From RGIG4708 sp045538875 (GTDB lineage Bacteria; Bacillota; Clostridia; UMGS1810): a stretch of 64,000 nt of DNA. The translations under genes and the position numbers were made by a program. The notes under the pieces were generated by a model that was not told the origin of the DNA, ran no database searches, and saw nothing but the letters and a program-made list of their open reading frames with translations. The DNA is taken from the NCBI GenBank assembly GCA_045538875.1, contig JAZQEG010000024.1, positions 40,399 through 104,398 of the forward strand, written 5' to 3'. How positions within the stretch are numbered: the stretch's first letter is position 1; every line of letters begins with the position of its first letter. Shown piece after piece: positions 16,884 to 25,779 of this stretch.

Positions 16884-17774
16884 ATGAAACAACGAATTAT
16901 TAATGGAATAAAAAGGCTGTCATTTTTTAATTTTTTTATTCTTACAATAGCAGGCTTTATTAATGCATTTGGGGTTACTGCTTTTTTGGCACCGGTAAAG
17001 CTATATGACAGCGGTATTTCGGGGACATCTATGCTTTTGTCACAAATAACCCCTGAGCATTTCAGCCTCTCATTTTTTCTTATACTGCTTAATATTCCCT
17101 TGTTTCTTATTGGTTTAAAAAAACAGGGAGGCAGCTTTACAGTATATTCGCTATACACAGTTATTATGTATTCGCTTGGAGCATGGCTGATTACCGATGT
17201 GTTGCCAATAGATGTAAGCCTTGCATCGCCTCTTGCGGGTCAGGATTTGATTCTTTGTGCATTGTTTGGAGGTGTGATATCTGGTATTGGAAGCGGGCTT
17301 ACAATACGCTATGGCGGTGCTATAGATGGTATTGAGGTTATGTCGGTAATATTTGCAAAGCGTTTAGGTGTTACTGTTGGTACATTTGTTATGGTTTATA
17401 ATGTAATGCTTTATATAATAGCAGGGCTTGCAATTAACAGTTGGATTCTTCCATTGTACTCAATAGTTACATACGGGGCAGGACTTAAAACAATCGACTT
17501 TATTGCCGAAGGTATTGACAGGTCAAAGGCTGTGATGATTATTACCGATAAGCCTGAGCAAATAAGCAAAGCTCTTTCGGAGGCTTTTGAAAGCGGAAAT
17601 ACAATTCTTCCTGCAATGGGTGGATATTCCTCTGCTCAAAAAAGTGTAGTGTATTTTGTTGTAAACAGATTTCAAATATACAGAATGCGAAATATTGTGC
17701 ACGAAATAGATAAATACGCTTATATGACAATTACAGAGGTTGCCGATGTTTTTAAAAGCAGCCATAATGGATAA
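16884..17774 (+). CDS. YitT family membrane protein
   Basis: About 296 residues. The N-terminal two thirds hold five or six hydrophobic helices with the family block GGAIDGIEVMSVIFAKRLG; the C-terminal about 80 residues form the soluble DUF2179 domain (SKAVMIITDKPEQISKALSE, later GYSSAQKSVVYFVVNRFQ). Members are common in Firmicutes in several copies; transport function is unproven. The ATG at 16884 follows AGGTGG by 5 nt. A terminator follows at once. Confidence 0.9.
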   Translation: MKQRIINGIKRLSFFNFFILTIAGFINAFGVTAFLAPVKLYDSGISGTSMLLSQITPEHFSLSFFLILLNIPLFLIGLKKQGGSFTVYSLYTVIMYSLGAWLITDVLPIDVSLASPLAGQDLILCALFGGVISGIGSGLTIRYGGAIDGIEVMSVIFAKRLGVTVGTFVMVYNVMLYIIAGLAINSWILPLYSIVTYGAGLKTIDFIAEGIDRSKAVMIITDKPEQISKALSEAFESGNTILPAMGGYSSAQKSVVYFVVNRFQIYRMRNIVHEIDKYAYMTITEVADVFKSSHNG

Positions 17775-17776
17775 AT

Positions 17777-17811
17777 AAAAACTGCCTCGCTTTTTTAGCG
17801 AGGCAGTTTTT
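17777..17811. terminator. Bidirectional terminator
   Basis: AAAACTGCCTCGC, a TTTTTTA loop, GCGAGGCAGTTTT between two convergent genes; A and T tracts flank both sides. Confidence 0.85.
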
Positions 17812-17835
17812 ATATTATTGAAAAAATTATTTAAA

Positions 17836-18300
17836 TCAATCTAAAAGTGTATATTTGCCTTTAATCATAATTTTTCCGTCTTTGGTAACCTTAATTCCCC
17901 TGCCGTCTTCAAGAGGGCAAATAAGCAAATGGTTTGCTGGCATATTTTCGCCGTTTGCAAGGTCGTAGCCTTGAGTTACATCAGAGAGCCCTCCGCTTTG
18001 CGAAGCAATAATAGTTCCGCTGCCCATACGCAGTATCATTTCGCAGCCTTTTCCTGCTTTGACTGTCTGACCTTGTTTTACGTCAACAACATTAAAAGTG
18101 TCAGTTTCACCTGATGTGTCTGTGCCTGAGGTAATATTTGCAATTTTTTCATCAATGTATTGGTGTATTTCGGGAATTAATGTATCCGTAATGTATGAGA
18201 GGGATACAAGCGGATCGTCATTTGTACCAGGAGCTGCAAAGGCATACAAAAGGGTGCACGCAATTGCAATGATTGTAATTACTGATAATATTTTTTTCAT
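17836..18300 (-). CDS. Conserved secreted protein of unknown function
   Basis: A 154-residue protein with a signal peptide (MKKILSVITIIAIACTLLYAFA). The mature part starts APGTNDDPLVSLSYI, then a helical segment (LIPEIHQYIDEKI) and a beta-rich half with VKQGQTVKAGKGCEMILRMGSG. Similar proteins with the GTNDDPLVS start are known from clostridia, but no function is assigned. It follows ndoA on the same strand and may share its transcript. Confidence 0.7.
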   Translation of the reverse strand: MKKILSVITIIAIACTLLYAFAAPGTNDDPLVSLSYITDTLIPEIHQYIDEKIANITSGTDTSGETDTFNVVDVKQGQTVKAGKGCEMILRMGSGTIIASQSGGLSDVTQGYDLANGENMPANHLLICPLEDGRGIKVTKDGKIMIKGKYTLLD

Positions 18301-18335
18301 AAGTAATCCTCCGTTATTGGCATTAACACTAAATT

Positions 18336-18683
18336 TTAATTTTCAACACCAAAGCTTATTTTCAGTGCTTCGTCTATCTGAGGCAAAAGTTTTTCACTCA
18401 TATGCCCAATTTTTTCTTTGAGTCGTTTTTTGTCAATGGTGCGTATTTGTTCCATAAGCACCACCGAGTCTTTGCTGAGTCCGTATTCGTTAGCAGCAAG
18501 CTCTATGTGTGTAGGCAATTTTGCTTTGTTTATTTGAGATGTAATTGCCGCAACAATTACAGTGGGGCTGTATTTGTTGCCTACGTCGTTCTGGATAATA
18601 AGTACAGGTCGTACACCGCCTTGCTCCGAACCTACCACAGGGCTTAAATCTGCGTAAAAAATATCTCCTCTTTTTACAATCAC
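18336..18683 (-). CDS. ndoA: MazF/PemK-type endoribonuclease toxin NdoA
   Basis: A 115-residue sequence-specific mRNA interferase. The N-terminus MIVKRGDIFYADLSPVVGSEQGGVRPVLIIQND is the MazF signature (shown here across several conserved positions: RGDI, GSEQGG, RPVLI), and SVVLMEQIRTIDK the second block. The antitoxin lies 2 nt upstream on the same strand, and alr follows upstream of that, the same order as in Bacillus subtilis. Confidence 0.94.
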   Translation of the reverse strand: MIVKRGDIFYADLSPVVGSEQGGVRPVLIIQNDVGNKYSPTVIVAAITSQINKAKLPTHIELAANEYGLSKDSVVLMEQIRTIDKKRLKEKIGHMSEKLLPQIDEALKISFGVEN

Positions 18684-18685
18684 AA

Positions 18686-18970
18686 CTATTCACACTCCGC
18701 AAGTTTTTGCTCGTAGATTTGTAGCGCTTGGCCGTCGGCACTCAGGCAATATTCGGATATTTCCAGGTTTATTTGTGACATATCCTCGTATCCTTTTTTT
18801 AGCTGCTCGGTCAATCTTGCTTTTTTGTTTTGAATAATGTATTGCTTCATCGCATTTCTTATAAATTCACTTCTGTTGAGTTTTTGCTCGGTGGCCAGGT
18901 TGTCAACCTCTGTGAGCAAAGTATCCGGCAAACTAACGAGTATCTTTTTTTGTCGTGACAAGATAATCAT
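18686..18970 (-). CDS. Ribbon-helix-helix antitoxin NdoAI (CopG type)
   Basis: A 94-residue antitoxin. The ribbon-helix-helix fold is visible in KKILVSLPDTLLTEVDNLA and NRSEFIRNAMKQYI at residues about 8-45; the charged helical tail (ARLTEQLKKGYEDMSQINLE) should wrap the toxin. It immediately precedes ndoA, and RHH antitoxins of this group usually repress their own operon. Confidence 0.9.
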   Translation of the reverse strand: MIILSRQKKILVSLPDTLLTEVDNLATEQKLNRSEFIRNAMKQYIIQNKKARLTEQLKKGYEDMSQINLEISEYCLSADGQALQIYEQKLAECE

Positions 18971-19053
18971 GCCCCCAATCCCACTTGCGGCTGTTTCGCC
19001 AAAATAATTACATACTTATTATACAAAAATGTGCGTCAAAAGTCAAATGCAGA

Positions 19054-20220
19054 TTATACCAGATAATTTACAACATTTACTGTTTTGCCGTTTCGTATGT
19101 AGACACGGGGAACACGCTTGCCTATAACGCAAATGGTTTCATAATTAATTGTGCCCATAAGCTGCGCTACGGATTCTACGGTAATCATATTATTGCCATC
19201 TGTTCCAAATAATATAACCTCATCACCAATATTTATATCGGGTATATCTGTAACATCAGCCATAAGCTGATCCATACATATGTTACCAACTGTGTTTACC
19301 TTTTTGCCGTTTATGAGTATTTGCGATTTGCCCGACAGCACTCGTGAGTATCCGTCGGCATATCCTATGCCTACAGTTGCAATTCTTGTGCCTGGTTTTG
19401 CAATGTAATTTCCGCCGTAGCTTACTGGTGTGTCAACCTTCATTCGTTTTAGGTTGGTAACAACCGATTTTAGCTGCATGGCAGGTTTGAGCCCCAGGCG
19501 TGTAATATCCACCTCATTGCTTGGCGCAAGGCCGTATGTTATAATCCCGCAGCGTACCATATCAAGATGATATTCTGGGTAGCTTATTATACCTGCCGAG
19601 TTGCACAAATGCTTTGTAGGTATATACAGTCCTCGCTTTTGGAGCTCATCAATTATGTGCATAAATCGCTCATACTGAAGCTTTGTAAACTCTCTATCCG
19701 CTTCATCAGCTTTTGCAAAGTGCGAAAATATCCCGTCAATTTGTATATTTGGCAGTGCCGCTATATCCATAATGCTGTCAAGTATACGCGCCTCGCTGTC
19801 GCTGCCCGAGCACACATAGCCTATTCGTGACATACCTGTATCGAGCTTTATGTGTATTTTTGCAACTTTGTTAAGTGCCACAGCGGTGTCCGAAATAGAT
19901 TTTGCAAAGCGGTAACCAAACACAACCGGCATAATATCGTTTTGTATTATTTTTTGTAAGTCATCATGAAAAATCACACCAAGTATCAGTATAGGATTTG
20001 TAATTCCAGCATTTCTTAGCTGTATTGCCTCGTCGGTGGTGGCAACGCCAAATGCATCTGCACCGCTTGTTGCAAGTGTTGATGCAACCTCAAAAAAGCC
20101 GTGACCGTACGCATCGGCTTTTACAATTGCCATAATTTTGGTTTTTGGTGATGTAATTTTTTTAATTTGCTGTATGTTATTTTTTATTGCGTCAAGGTTA
20201 ATTTCGGCCCATGCTCTCAT
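19054..20220 (-). CDS. alr: Alanine racemase
   Basis: A 388-residue PLP enzyme that makes D-alanine for peptidoglycan. The PLP lysine is in AIVKADAYGHG near residue 38, and the catalytic tyrosine region is GIGYADGYSR. Length fits. It lies between the lipoprotein gene and ndoAI-ndoA, in the block acpS-lipoprotein-alr-ndoAI-ndoA. Confidence 0.95.
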   Translation of the reverse strand: MRAWAEINLDAIKNNIQQIKKITSPKTKIMAIVKADAYGHGFFEVASTLATSGADAFGVATTDEAIQLRNAGITNPILILGVIFHDDLQKIIQNDIMPVVFGYRFAKSISDTAVALNKVAKIHIKLDTGMSRIGYVCSGSDSEARILDSIMDIAALPNIQIDGIFSHFAKADEADREFTKLQYERFMHIIDELQKRGLYIPTKHLCNSAGIISYPEYHLDMVRCGIITYGLAPSNEVDITRLGLKPAMQLKSVVTNLKRMKVDTPVSYGGNYIAKPGTRIATVGIGYADGYSRVLSGKSQILINGKKVNTVGNICMDQLMADVTDIPDINIGDEVILFGTDGNNMITVESVAQLMGTINYETICVIGKRVPRVYIRNGKTVNVVNYLV

Positions 20221-20237
20221 TTTGTTTACCTCGTATA

Positions 20238-20819
20238 TTAATATTTAAAAATACTCTCATCTACTTTGTTTAGTATTTTAAATTCTGTAAATTCCACAAA
20301 TATTTTTTCGTTTCCATCTTTGTCGTACACACCCATTTTGGTAGGCAGTATAGTTTTTGAATTTATCCACAATTTCATATTGCTGGCAAACGCTGGCGGG
20401 TTAATAATGTCACACTCAAGAAGTGTATCACCCGATATTGCAGCATTTGTCTTTATTGAAGATGATTCTGCCACATAGTAGCTTTCAAAAAATCTGTTAA
20501 TCAGCATAAGCATATTGCTGCTCTCAACAGGCGCACTTGTAACTTTGCCGTCGTTTACAATTTGTGCATTTCCGTTGCCAAGTATTATAGCAAATTTGTC
20601 ATAATCAAGGCGGTATCTGCCGCTTTGGCAATCATACAGTGCATTTACTTTGTATGTGTTTTTTGTTTTGTTTGAAGTTATTGTTACATTGCACGATGCA
20701 CTGTAGCTGGGTAAATTGTAAAATCTTTGGTGTATTTTGTCGTGTATGCTCAATTTTGAGGCACTGCACCCCGTTAAAGCAAGTACAACAATTATCGTAA
20801 ATGTGAAAAGCTTTTTCAA
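20238..20819 (-). CDS. YdcC/GerS-like lipoprotein
   Basis: A 193-residue secreted lipoprotein: signal MKKLFTFTIIVVLALTGC with the lipobox LTGC, then a LolA-like beta-rich body (SYSASCNVTITSNKTKNTYK, YRLDYDKFAIIL, MKLWINSKTILPTKM). In Bacillus the gene between acpS and alr is the LolA-like lipoprotein ydcC, and in Clostridioides difficile the germination lipoprotein gerS sits next to an alr gene, so position supports this link. TTG 20819 is chosen because AAGGA lies 9-10 nt upstream; the GTG at 20828 is too close. Confidence 0.7.
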   Translation of the reverse strand: MKKLFTFTIIVVLALTGCSASKLSIHDKIHQRFYNLPSYSASCNVTITSNKTKNTYKVNALYDCQSGRYRLDYDKFAIILGNGNAQIVNDGKVTSAPVESSNMLMLINRFFESYYVAESSSIKTNAAISGDTLLECDIINPPAFASNMKLWINSKTILPTKMGVYDKDGNEKIFVEFTEFKILNKVDESIFKY

Positions 20820-20841
20820 TATAATCACATCCTTGATATGC

Positions 20842-20902
20842 TAGCCGAAAGTTACCGAAATTACGCCGTTTCAGGCGGGTTCGGATTACTCTCTTTCGGC
20901 TA
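20842..20902. repeat. Nested hairpin repeat, copy 1
   Basis: TAGCCGAAAG and CTTTCGGCTA form an outer 10-bp stem around an inner hairpin with ACCGAA/TTCGG and GCC/GGC pairs. The inner 40 bp recur at 39636-39674. Confidence 0.65.
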
Positions 20903-20928
20903 TATGTTGCTACGCAACACAATATATT

Positions 20929-22200
20929 TTAAATGTATTTAATTGCATAAGGGAGAGTTTCAATTATATCGGCTGGTGTAAGCCCGTATTCACCTTTGTC
21001 ATATGACGCCATATCTGCGGCAAGTGAATGTACATATACTCCTGCAATTGCAGCATTGCAATCTTTTAGCCCTTGTGCTTTAAATGAGCTTATTGCACCT
21101 GCAAGCACATCCCCGCTGCCTCCCGTTGCCATTCCCGGATTGCCGAGGATATTGGTGTATACCTCTTTGCCGTTTGCAACTACGGTTTGGTGGGATTTGA
21201 GCACAACTGTTACTTTGTATTGTTTAGCAAAATCGTTTGCATATTTTTGGGTATTACTTAGTATGTCCGATATATCTTTTTTTACAAGTCGGGCAAATTC
21301 TCCTATGTGCGGGGTAATTATAATATCGCTTTTTTTGTCTTTTAGTATATCTATATTCACACAAAGGGAATTTATTCCGTCGGCGTCAATAACAAGTGGT
21401 TTTTGACACTGTGTAACAAGTGTTTTTACTATGGCAGCTATATCGGCGCTGCTTCCAAGTCCCGGGCCTATGAGCACGCAGTCTGCTGCATTTGCTTTTG
21501 TGAGGATTGTTTTAATATCATCAGTTGTAATAACGCCGTTATTATCAGCAAGCGGTATGGTCATAACCTCGGGAGTTGCAATTTCAAATATTGTGTTAAG
21601 GCTGTTGGCACAGCCAAGGCTTATAAGCCCGGCACCGCTTTTAAGGGCAGCTTTGCTGCTCATAATTGCGGCACCTGTAAGCCCTTTTGAGCCCGCTAAA
21701 ACAAACAATCGCCCGCAATCGCCTTTGTGTAAGCCTTTTGCCCTTTTTGTTACAAGCTTTGCAACTAATTGGGGAGTAATTGTTAAGCTGCTGCTTTCAT
21801 TTTCAAATTTTGAAATTGCCTTTAAATAGTTTTTGTAATTTTTATCTGTTTGGGTAATTGCAACAGCAACGGCGTAGTCTTTTTCGTGGCTGATTGACAG
21901 CTCAATTTGTGTAATGCCCATTTTTGTAATGAGCTCGCTTAACTTGCTGCTAAACACAAAATAAGGCTTTCCAAGCTCGTTATGCATTACCGAAATGTCA
22001 TTAAAGCCAAATCCTCTAAAGCCTGTTCCCAGAGCCTTGCAAAAAGCCTCTTTTGCTGCAAAAGAGGCCGCTGTGTGCATAATACTGTTTTGTGTGCCTG
22101 CATCGAGTTCGGCAGGGGTTAAAATTTTTTGCACAAATTTATGTGATTTCATTGCCTTTTGTATGCGGCTTATTTGCACAATGTCTATACCGATGGACAT
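20929..22200 (-). CDS. Fusion of holo-ACP synthase and NAD(P)H-hydrate dehydratase
   Basis: About 423 residues in two enzyme parts. Residues about 1-120 are AcpS, which attaches phosphopantetheine to acyl carrier protein: MSIGIDIVQISRI and FAAKEAFCKALGTGFRG are its signature. Residues about 145-423 are the ADP-dependent dehydratase NnrD that repairs hydrated NAD(P)H: LFVLAGSKGLTGAA, IGPGLGS, DADGIN, and GMATGGSGDVLAG. The usual partner of NnrD, the YjeF-N epimerase domain, is missing. ATG 22200 is chosen by AGG 6 nt upstream; the gene starts 8 nt after its upstream neighbour. Confidence 0.9.
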   Translation of the reverse strand: MSIGIDIVQISRIQKAMKSHKFVQKILTPAELDAGTQNSIMHTAASFAAKEAFCKALGTGFRGFGFNDISVMHNELGKPYFVFSSKLSELITKMGITQIELSISHEKDYAVAVAITQTDKNYKNYLKAISKFENESSSLTITPQLVAKLVTKRAKGLHKGDCGRLFVLAGSKGLTGAAIMSSKAALKSGAGLISLGCANSLNTIFEIATPEVMTIPLADNNGVITTDDIKTILTKANAADCVLIGPGLGSSADIAAIVKTLVTQCQKPLVIDADGINSLCVNIDILKDKKSDIIITPHIGEFARLVKKDISDILSNTQKYANDFAKQYKVTVVLKSHQTVVANGKEVYTNILGNPGMATGGSGDVLAGAISSFKAQGLKDCNAAIAGVYVHSLAADMASYDKGEYGLTPADIIETLPYAIKYI

Positions 22201-22207
22201 AAACATC

Positions 22208-22726
22208 CTACCTTTCGTACACCTTTTTGGGTGCAAAAGCTATTGCCGTTTCAATCATTTTTTTGCTGGGGTTAAATATAAGCTTTGTGCGTTTGCCGTT
22301 ATTGTCAAATATAATATAGTATGCATCGGGGTGGCGGGGGGCTATTGCAGCCATTATTACAGATGCAAATTCGCCGTTTTCTTCATTTTCAAACCTTATA
22401 TCACCAACAGGTGCCATAATTTCAATGTTTGTAAATTTGAGCGATGCTATTCTTTTTCTTTTTTTGCGGTTAATTATTTTGTCAACATCCATTTCCGAAT
22501 TGGTAATGCAATATTCATATTCAATGTTAAATGATGTTATAACAAGGTAAGCACAGTATGCAACTGCAGCGTCAACCAGCATTACAAAGCTCGATGCAAC
22601 AGGTATTGTTGTAAATGGCAGGGTGAGTATCCACACAGCAAGCGTTACAACAATCATACCTATAGCAGCAAGTAATTTTAAATTTGACTTTTTTTGTTTA
22701 ATTATATGTTCAGTAAAAAAATCCAT
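22208..22726 (-). CDS. Membrane protein of unknown function, DUF6106-like
   Basis: About 172 residues. MDFFTEHIIKQKKS is followed by two hydrophobic helices (LLAAIGMIVVTLAVWILTL and SSFVMLVDAAVAYCAYLVI) and a soluble beta-rich C-terminal part (EYEYCITNSEMDVDKII, IASLKFTNIEIM) resembling a PH-like fold. Similar small clostridial proteins are grouped as DUF6106; that match is from memory. The ATG has AAAGGAG in front. It starts the minus-strand block leading into acpS-nnrD. Confidence 0.6.
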   Translation of the reverse strand: MDFFTEHIIKQKKSNLKLLAAIGMIVVTLAVWILTLPFTTIPVASSFVMLVDAAVAYCAYLVITSFNIEYEYCITNSEMDVDKIINRKKRKRIASLKFTNIEIMAPVGDIRFENEENGEFASVIMAAIAPRHPDAYYIIFDNNGKRTKLIFNPSKKMIETAIAFAPKKVYER

Positions 22727-22799
22727 CAAATATTCTCCTTTGCAAAATCTATGTACATTATAGCACATTTTTTTATCGTTTACAAGACCCATACAAAAA

Positions 22800-22828
22800 A
22801 GAAGCCGAGGGAGTTTTCCCTCAGCTTC
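22800..22828 (-). terminator. Terminator of the S-layer gene
   Basis: GAAGCTGAGGGAAAACTCCC-type stem (minus strand), 10 nt after the S-layer gene stop, followed by a run of T residues on the minus strand. Confidence 0.8.
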
Positions 22829-22837
22829 AATGTGAAA

Positions 22838-25441
22838 TTATTTGATAACTACTATTTCCTGTACTACATCTTTGTAAATTCTTACAAATACTCTTTCAGG
22901 AGCAGCTTCGTCATACTTTTGAATATCGCCGAAGTCGCCAACAGTTACCTGTTTGTTTGTTTTTGTTGTATCTACCACATAAACTGTGGCATCACCAAAT
23001 GCAAAGTTTTCTACCGCACCGTCGCCTGCCTGGAGGTTAAAGCTTGATGCAAACTTTTTGGTTACTTTACCGTAAACAGTTTTCATATTATCTGAATGAG
23101 CTGTTGAATATTCGGTATCTTTTTTTGTTACATCGTGAAGCACAGTGATGTTGTCAATTTCGTTTGATGCATTTGTTTTAAACTGAATTATATCACCTCT
23201 TGTAAGGGCAACTTTACCGTTTTGGCCGTCTTTTACAAGAATATCGTCTTCACTTGTCATAAGTGTAACCTGCTCACCGTTCATAAAGGCATAGAGCTTT
23301 TCAACCTTGTTTCCGTCTTCGTTTTGCATAGTAGTGATTTTATCTACTATGGCAATTGCACTTTCTTCGTTTGCAACGCCTGTAGAGTTTGTTACAATTA
23401 TTGCTTGAGCGTTGTAATCCTCTGTTACATTAAACACAAGCACATCATACTCATTTTCGTTTACAAAGAATGACTTATCTCTGATTGAGTAATCGTCGCT
23501 GTCTTTAGCAGTTGCAGGGATATCAAATATTACAGTGTTGCTTGTAACATTAACGCTCATTGTTTTACCAACAAGCTTTGAGGATGCAGCATTGTAAACC
23601 ACGCCCTCTTCCTGCATATTGAGTGTGAATTTGTCTTCATCAATTTTAGATGATGTTACATAGGTTGATACCTTTGTAATTTTGCCTTCCGAATTTTTTT
23701 CAAAGGTAATAAGCTGACCTGCAGCTTTATCTCTGTCACCCTTGATTGCTTCGAGAGCTTTTTCAGGTGTAAGGTTGCTTTCATCATTCACCTTGAGTTT
23801 AGAACCGGATGAAAGTGTTACAGTTTCGCCTGATTTTGTAAACAATTTGAACTCAAGCACCTTGTCAAGACCTGAGGAAAGGCCGATATTTTCAATATAA
23901 GCATAGTTTGAGCTTATTGCTGTTGTAGAATCAACCGCTGCAATTTTGCCCTCTGCATCGAGGTAGAAGGTACCCTCATCAAGAAGCTTGATTGTACCTG
24001 GGTAGTTTGCAGCTACATGGTAACCCTCGCCGTTTATAAATACTTTTTCATCATCCGACTCGGTTACTGTGCCTGTAATTGAATTTGTGCTTACTTCACC
24101 ATAAATAAGGTTTTCATCTTTGCTTATTGTGAGAGTAATAACATTCCATTCTTTAAGGTCAGCAAGTGTAACTTCCTGAGTGCCGTTTGTAAGATGGAAC
24201 GAAAGGTCTTCGTCCTCTGGGTCGAGGATGAGTGTTTTTTGACCGTATTTATCAATGATTTTGTGTGTTGCCTCAACTATTTCTTCAACAACATAGTTTT
24301 TGGTTTCGTTTACAAATACTATATCAAACACGCCGTTGTTGTCAGAATCGAGCAATACAATGTTACCTGAATCAATTACTTTAAAATCTGCAAAAGAGCC
24401 GGCTTTTCCGTTGTACATAACCTTTGCATCAGTTGCAATTGTTGCTTTTGTACTCTTTTTGTCACTGTCAGGATTTTTCCAATAGTTGATTGATTTTGAG
24501 CCTTCTTCGTTTGTGATGGTATCAATATTTTCGCTTAAGATTGATACTGTGTTGTTTGCACCCTCTACCGGTACTGCAAGCAACAGAGTTTCTTTGTTTG
24601 TTTTGTTGTTTTTGTATATATAAGCTTCAACAGTAAAACCAAGAATTGTTCTTACATCAGCATTGCCGATTTTGTAAATTTTTTCACCAATCTGAATTTC
24701 ATCTTTTTCGAGCTGAGCATTACCTGCGAGCGAAGATGTTCCAACTGCATTTACTGTACCTTCTACAAGCTCAACATCAAGTCTGTCAGCCAAAAGTGTT
24801 TTGTCTACAACTTCGTAGCTTACATTTGAGCCAAAGCCTGTTTGTTCCATAAGGTTAATTGTAAGAGCATTGTATGCCATTTTTGCAACGGTACCACGGT
24901 CAATAAGCTGGTTTGCGCTGCCTGCAACACCTTTTGTAAGGCCAATGTTGCTTGCAGTTACCATATAACCGCTTGGGTATCCGCCTTTGGCAATTGCCTG
25001 GGGTTCATAGCCGAGCGCTCTAATCATAATTGCTACCGCTTCGGAGTATTTGATTTGAGCATTTGGTCTAAAAGTACCTACATCGTCACCCTGAACGAGC
25101 TTTTGGTCTGTTGCAACATTAATAAAACCTGTTGCCCAGTGGCTAGCTGGAACGTCGGGGTATTTTGTTGATGAAGCAGCGTTTTGAGCTACTTCGGTAA
25201 GCCCCATAAGAGCAACACCTACTTTTGTTGCTTCTGATCTTATAATAGGATCATTTGGTCTGAATTCGCCTGTTTCGGCATCGCCGACCATTATATTAAG
25301 TGCGCCAAGCACCTGAGCAGCATCCTCATAGTCTGTGTCTTTAACATCAGACGGAATTGCTGCAAAGGCAGTTGTTGCGAGCATTGCTGTTGTAATTGTT
25401 AACGCAACAATAGATGACATAAGTTTTTTAAACTTAAACAT
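22838..25441 (-). CDS. S-layer homology domain surface protein
   Basis: An 867-residue exported protein. A signal peptide (to about residue 27, ending TTAFA) is followed by three SLH modules at about 30-80, 88-145 and 150-200 (FRPNDPIIRSEATKVGVAL; YPDVPASHWATGFINVA; FRPNAQIKYSEAVAIMIRAL), which bind pyruvylated wall polymer. The remaining 650 residues are Thr/Asp/Val-rich beta repeats with no catalytic motif. GGAGG precedes the ATG. The size, layout and own terminator suggest an abundant S-layer protein. Confidence 0.88.
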   Translation of the reverse strand: MFKFKKLMSSIVALTITTAMLATTAFAAIPSDVKDTDYEDAAQVLGALNIMVGDAETGEFRPNDPIIRSEATKVGVALMGLTEVAQNAASSTKYPDVPASHWATGFINVATDQKLVQGDDVGTFRPNAQIKYSEAVAIMIRALGYEPQAIAKGGYPSGYMVTASNIGLTKGVAGSANQLIDRGTVAKMAYNALTINLMEQTGFGSNVSYEVVDKTLLADRLDVELVEGTVNAVGTSSLAGNAQLEKDEIQIGEKIYKIGNADVRTILGFTVEAYIYKNNKTNKETLLLAVPVEGANNTVSILSENIDTITNEEGSKSINYWKNPDSDKKSTKATIATDAKVMYNGKAGSFADFKVIDSGNIVLLDSDNNGVFDIVFVNETKNYVVEEIVEATHKIIDKYGQKTLILDPEDEDLSFHLTNGTQEVTLADLKEWNVITLTISKDENLIYGEVSTNSITGTVTESDDEKVFINGEGYHVAANYPGTIKLLDEGTFYLDAEGKIAAVDSTTAISSNYAYIENIGLSSGLDKVLEFKLFTKSGETVTLSSGSKLKVNDESNLTPEKALEAIKGDRDKAAGQLITFEKNSEGKITKVSTYVTSSKIDEDKFTLNMQEEGVVYNAASSKLVGKTMSVNVTSNTVIFDIPATAKDSDDYSIRDKSFFVNENEYDVLVFNVTEDYNAQAIIVTNSTGVANEESAIAIVDKITTMQNEDGNKVEKLYAFMNGEQVTLMTSEDDILVKDGQNGKVALTRGDIIQFKTNASNEIDNITVLHDVTKKDTEYSTAHSDNMKTVYGKVTKKFASSFNLQAGDGAVENFAFGDATVYVVDTTKTNKQVTVGDFGDIQKYDEAAPERVFVRIYKDVVQEIVVIK

Positions 25442-25779
25442 TAAAGAGCCTCCTTGTTTTTTACGGATGTTTTACCCGTTATGTTTAGTTGACATAATAT
25501 TTTAACTGGTTGCACTTATAAACCCCACAAACTCAATGTTTTATAATAAAACTACAATCAATATTAGTATTATGTCAACCGTCATATATATAATAACGGA
25601 TATACACCTGCGTTTGCAAGTATCAAAATATGGAAAAAACTTAGTTTATATAGTGCAACTTATATGCACCCCCATACCTTAGTAAAATGATACTGTTGTA
25701 AGGCAAAATTTTATTATTAATTAATTTAAAATAAAAAAAGAAATCTGATGTTGACCATCAAATTTCTTTTTTAAATTTA
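25442..25779. other. S-layer gene upstream region
   Basis: About 340 bp without a gene. GTTGACATAAT (25488-25498) and its exact complement ATTATGTCAAC (25569-25579) form an 11-bp inverted repeat with a 70-bp gap. I cannot place a clear -35/-10 pair for the S-layer gene. The far end holds the guaB terminator. Confidence 0.55.
25733..25772 (-). terminator. guaB terminator
   Basis: Minus strand AGAAATTTGATG, GTCAA loop, CATCAGATTTCT with one mismatch, followed by T residues, 8 nt past the guaB stop. Confidence 0.8.
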
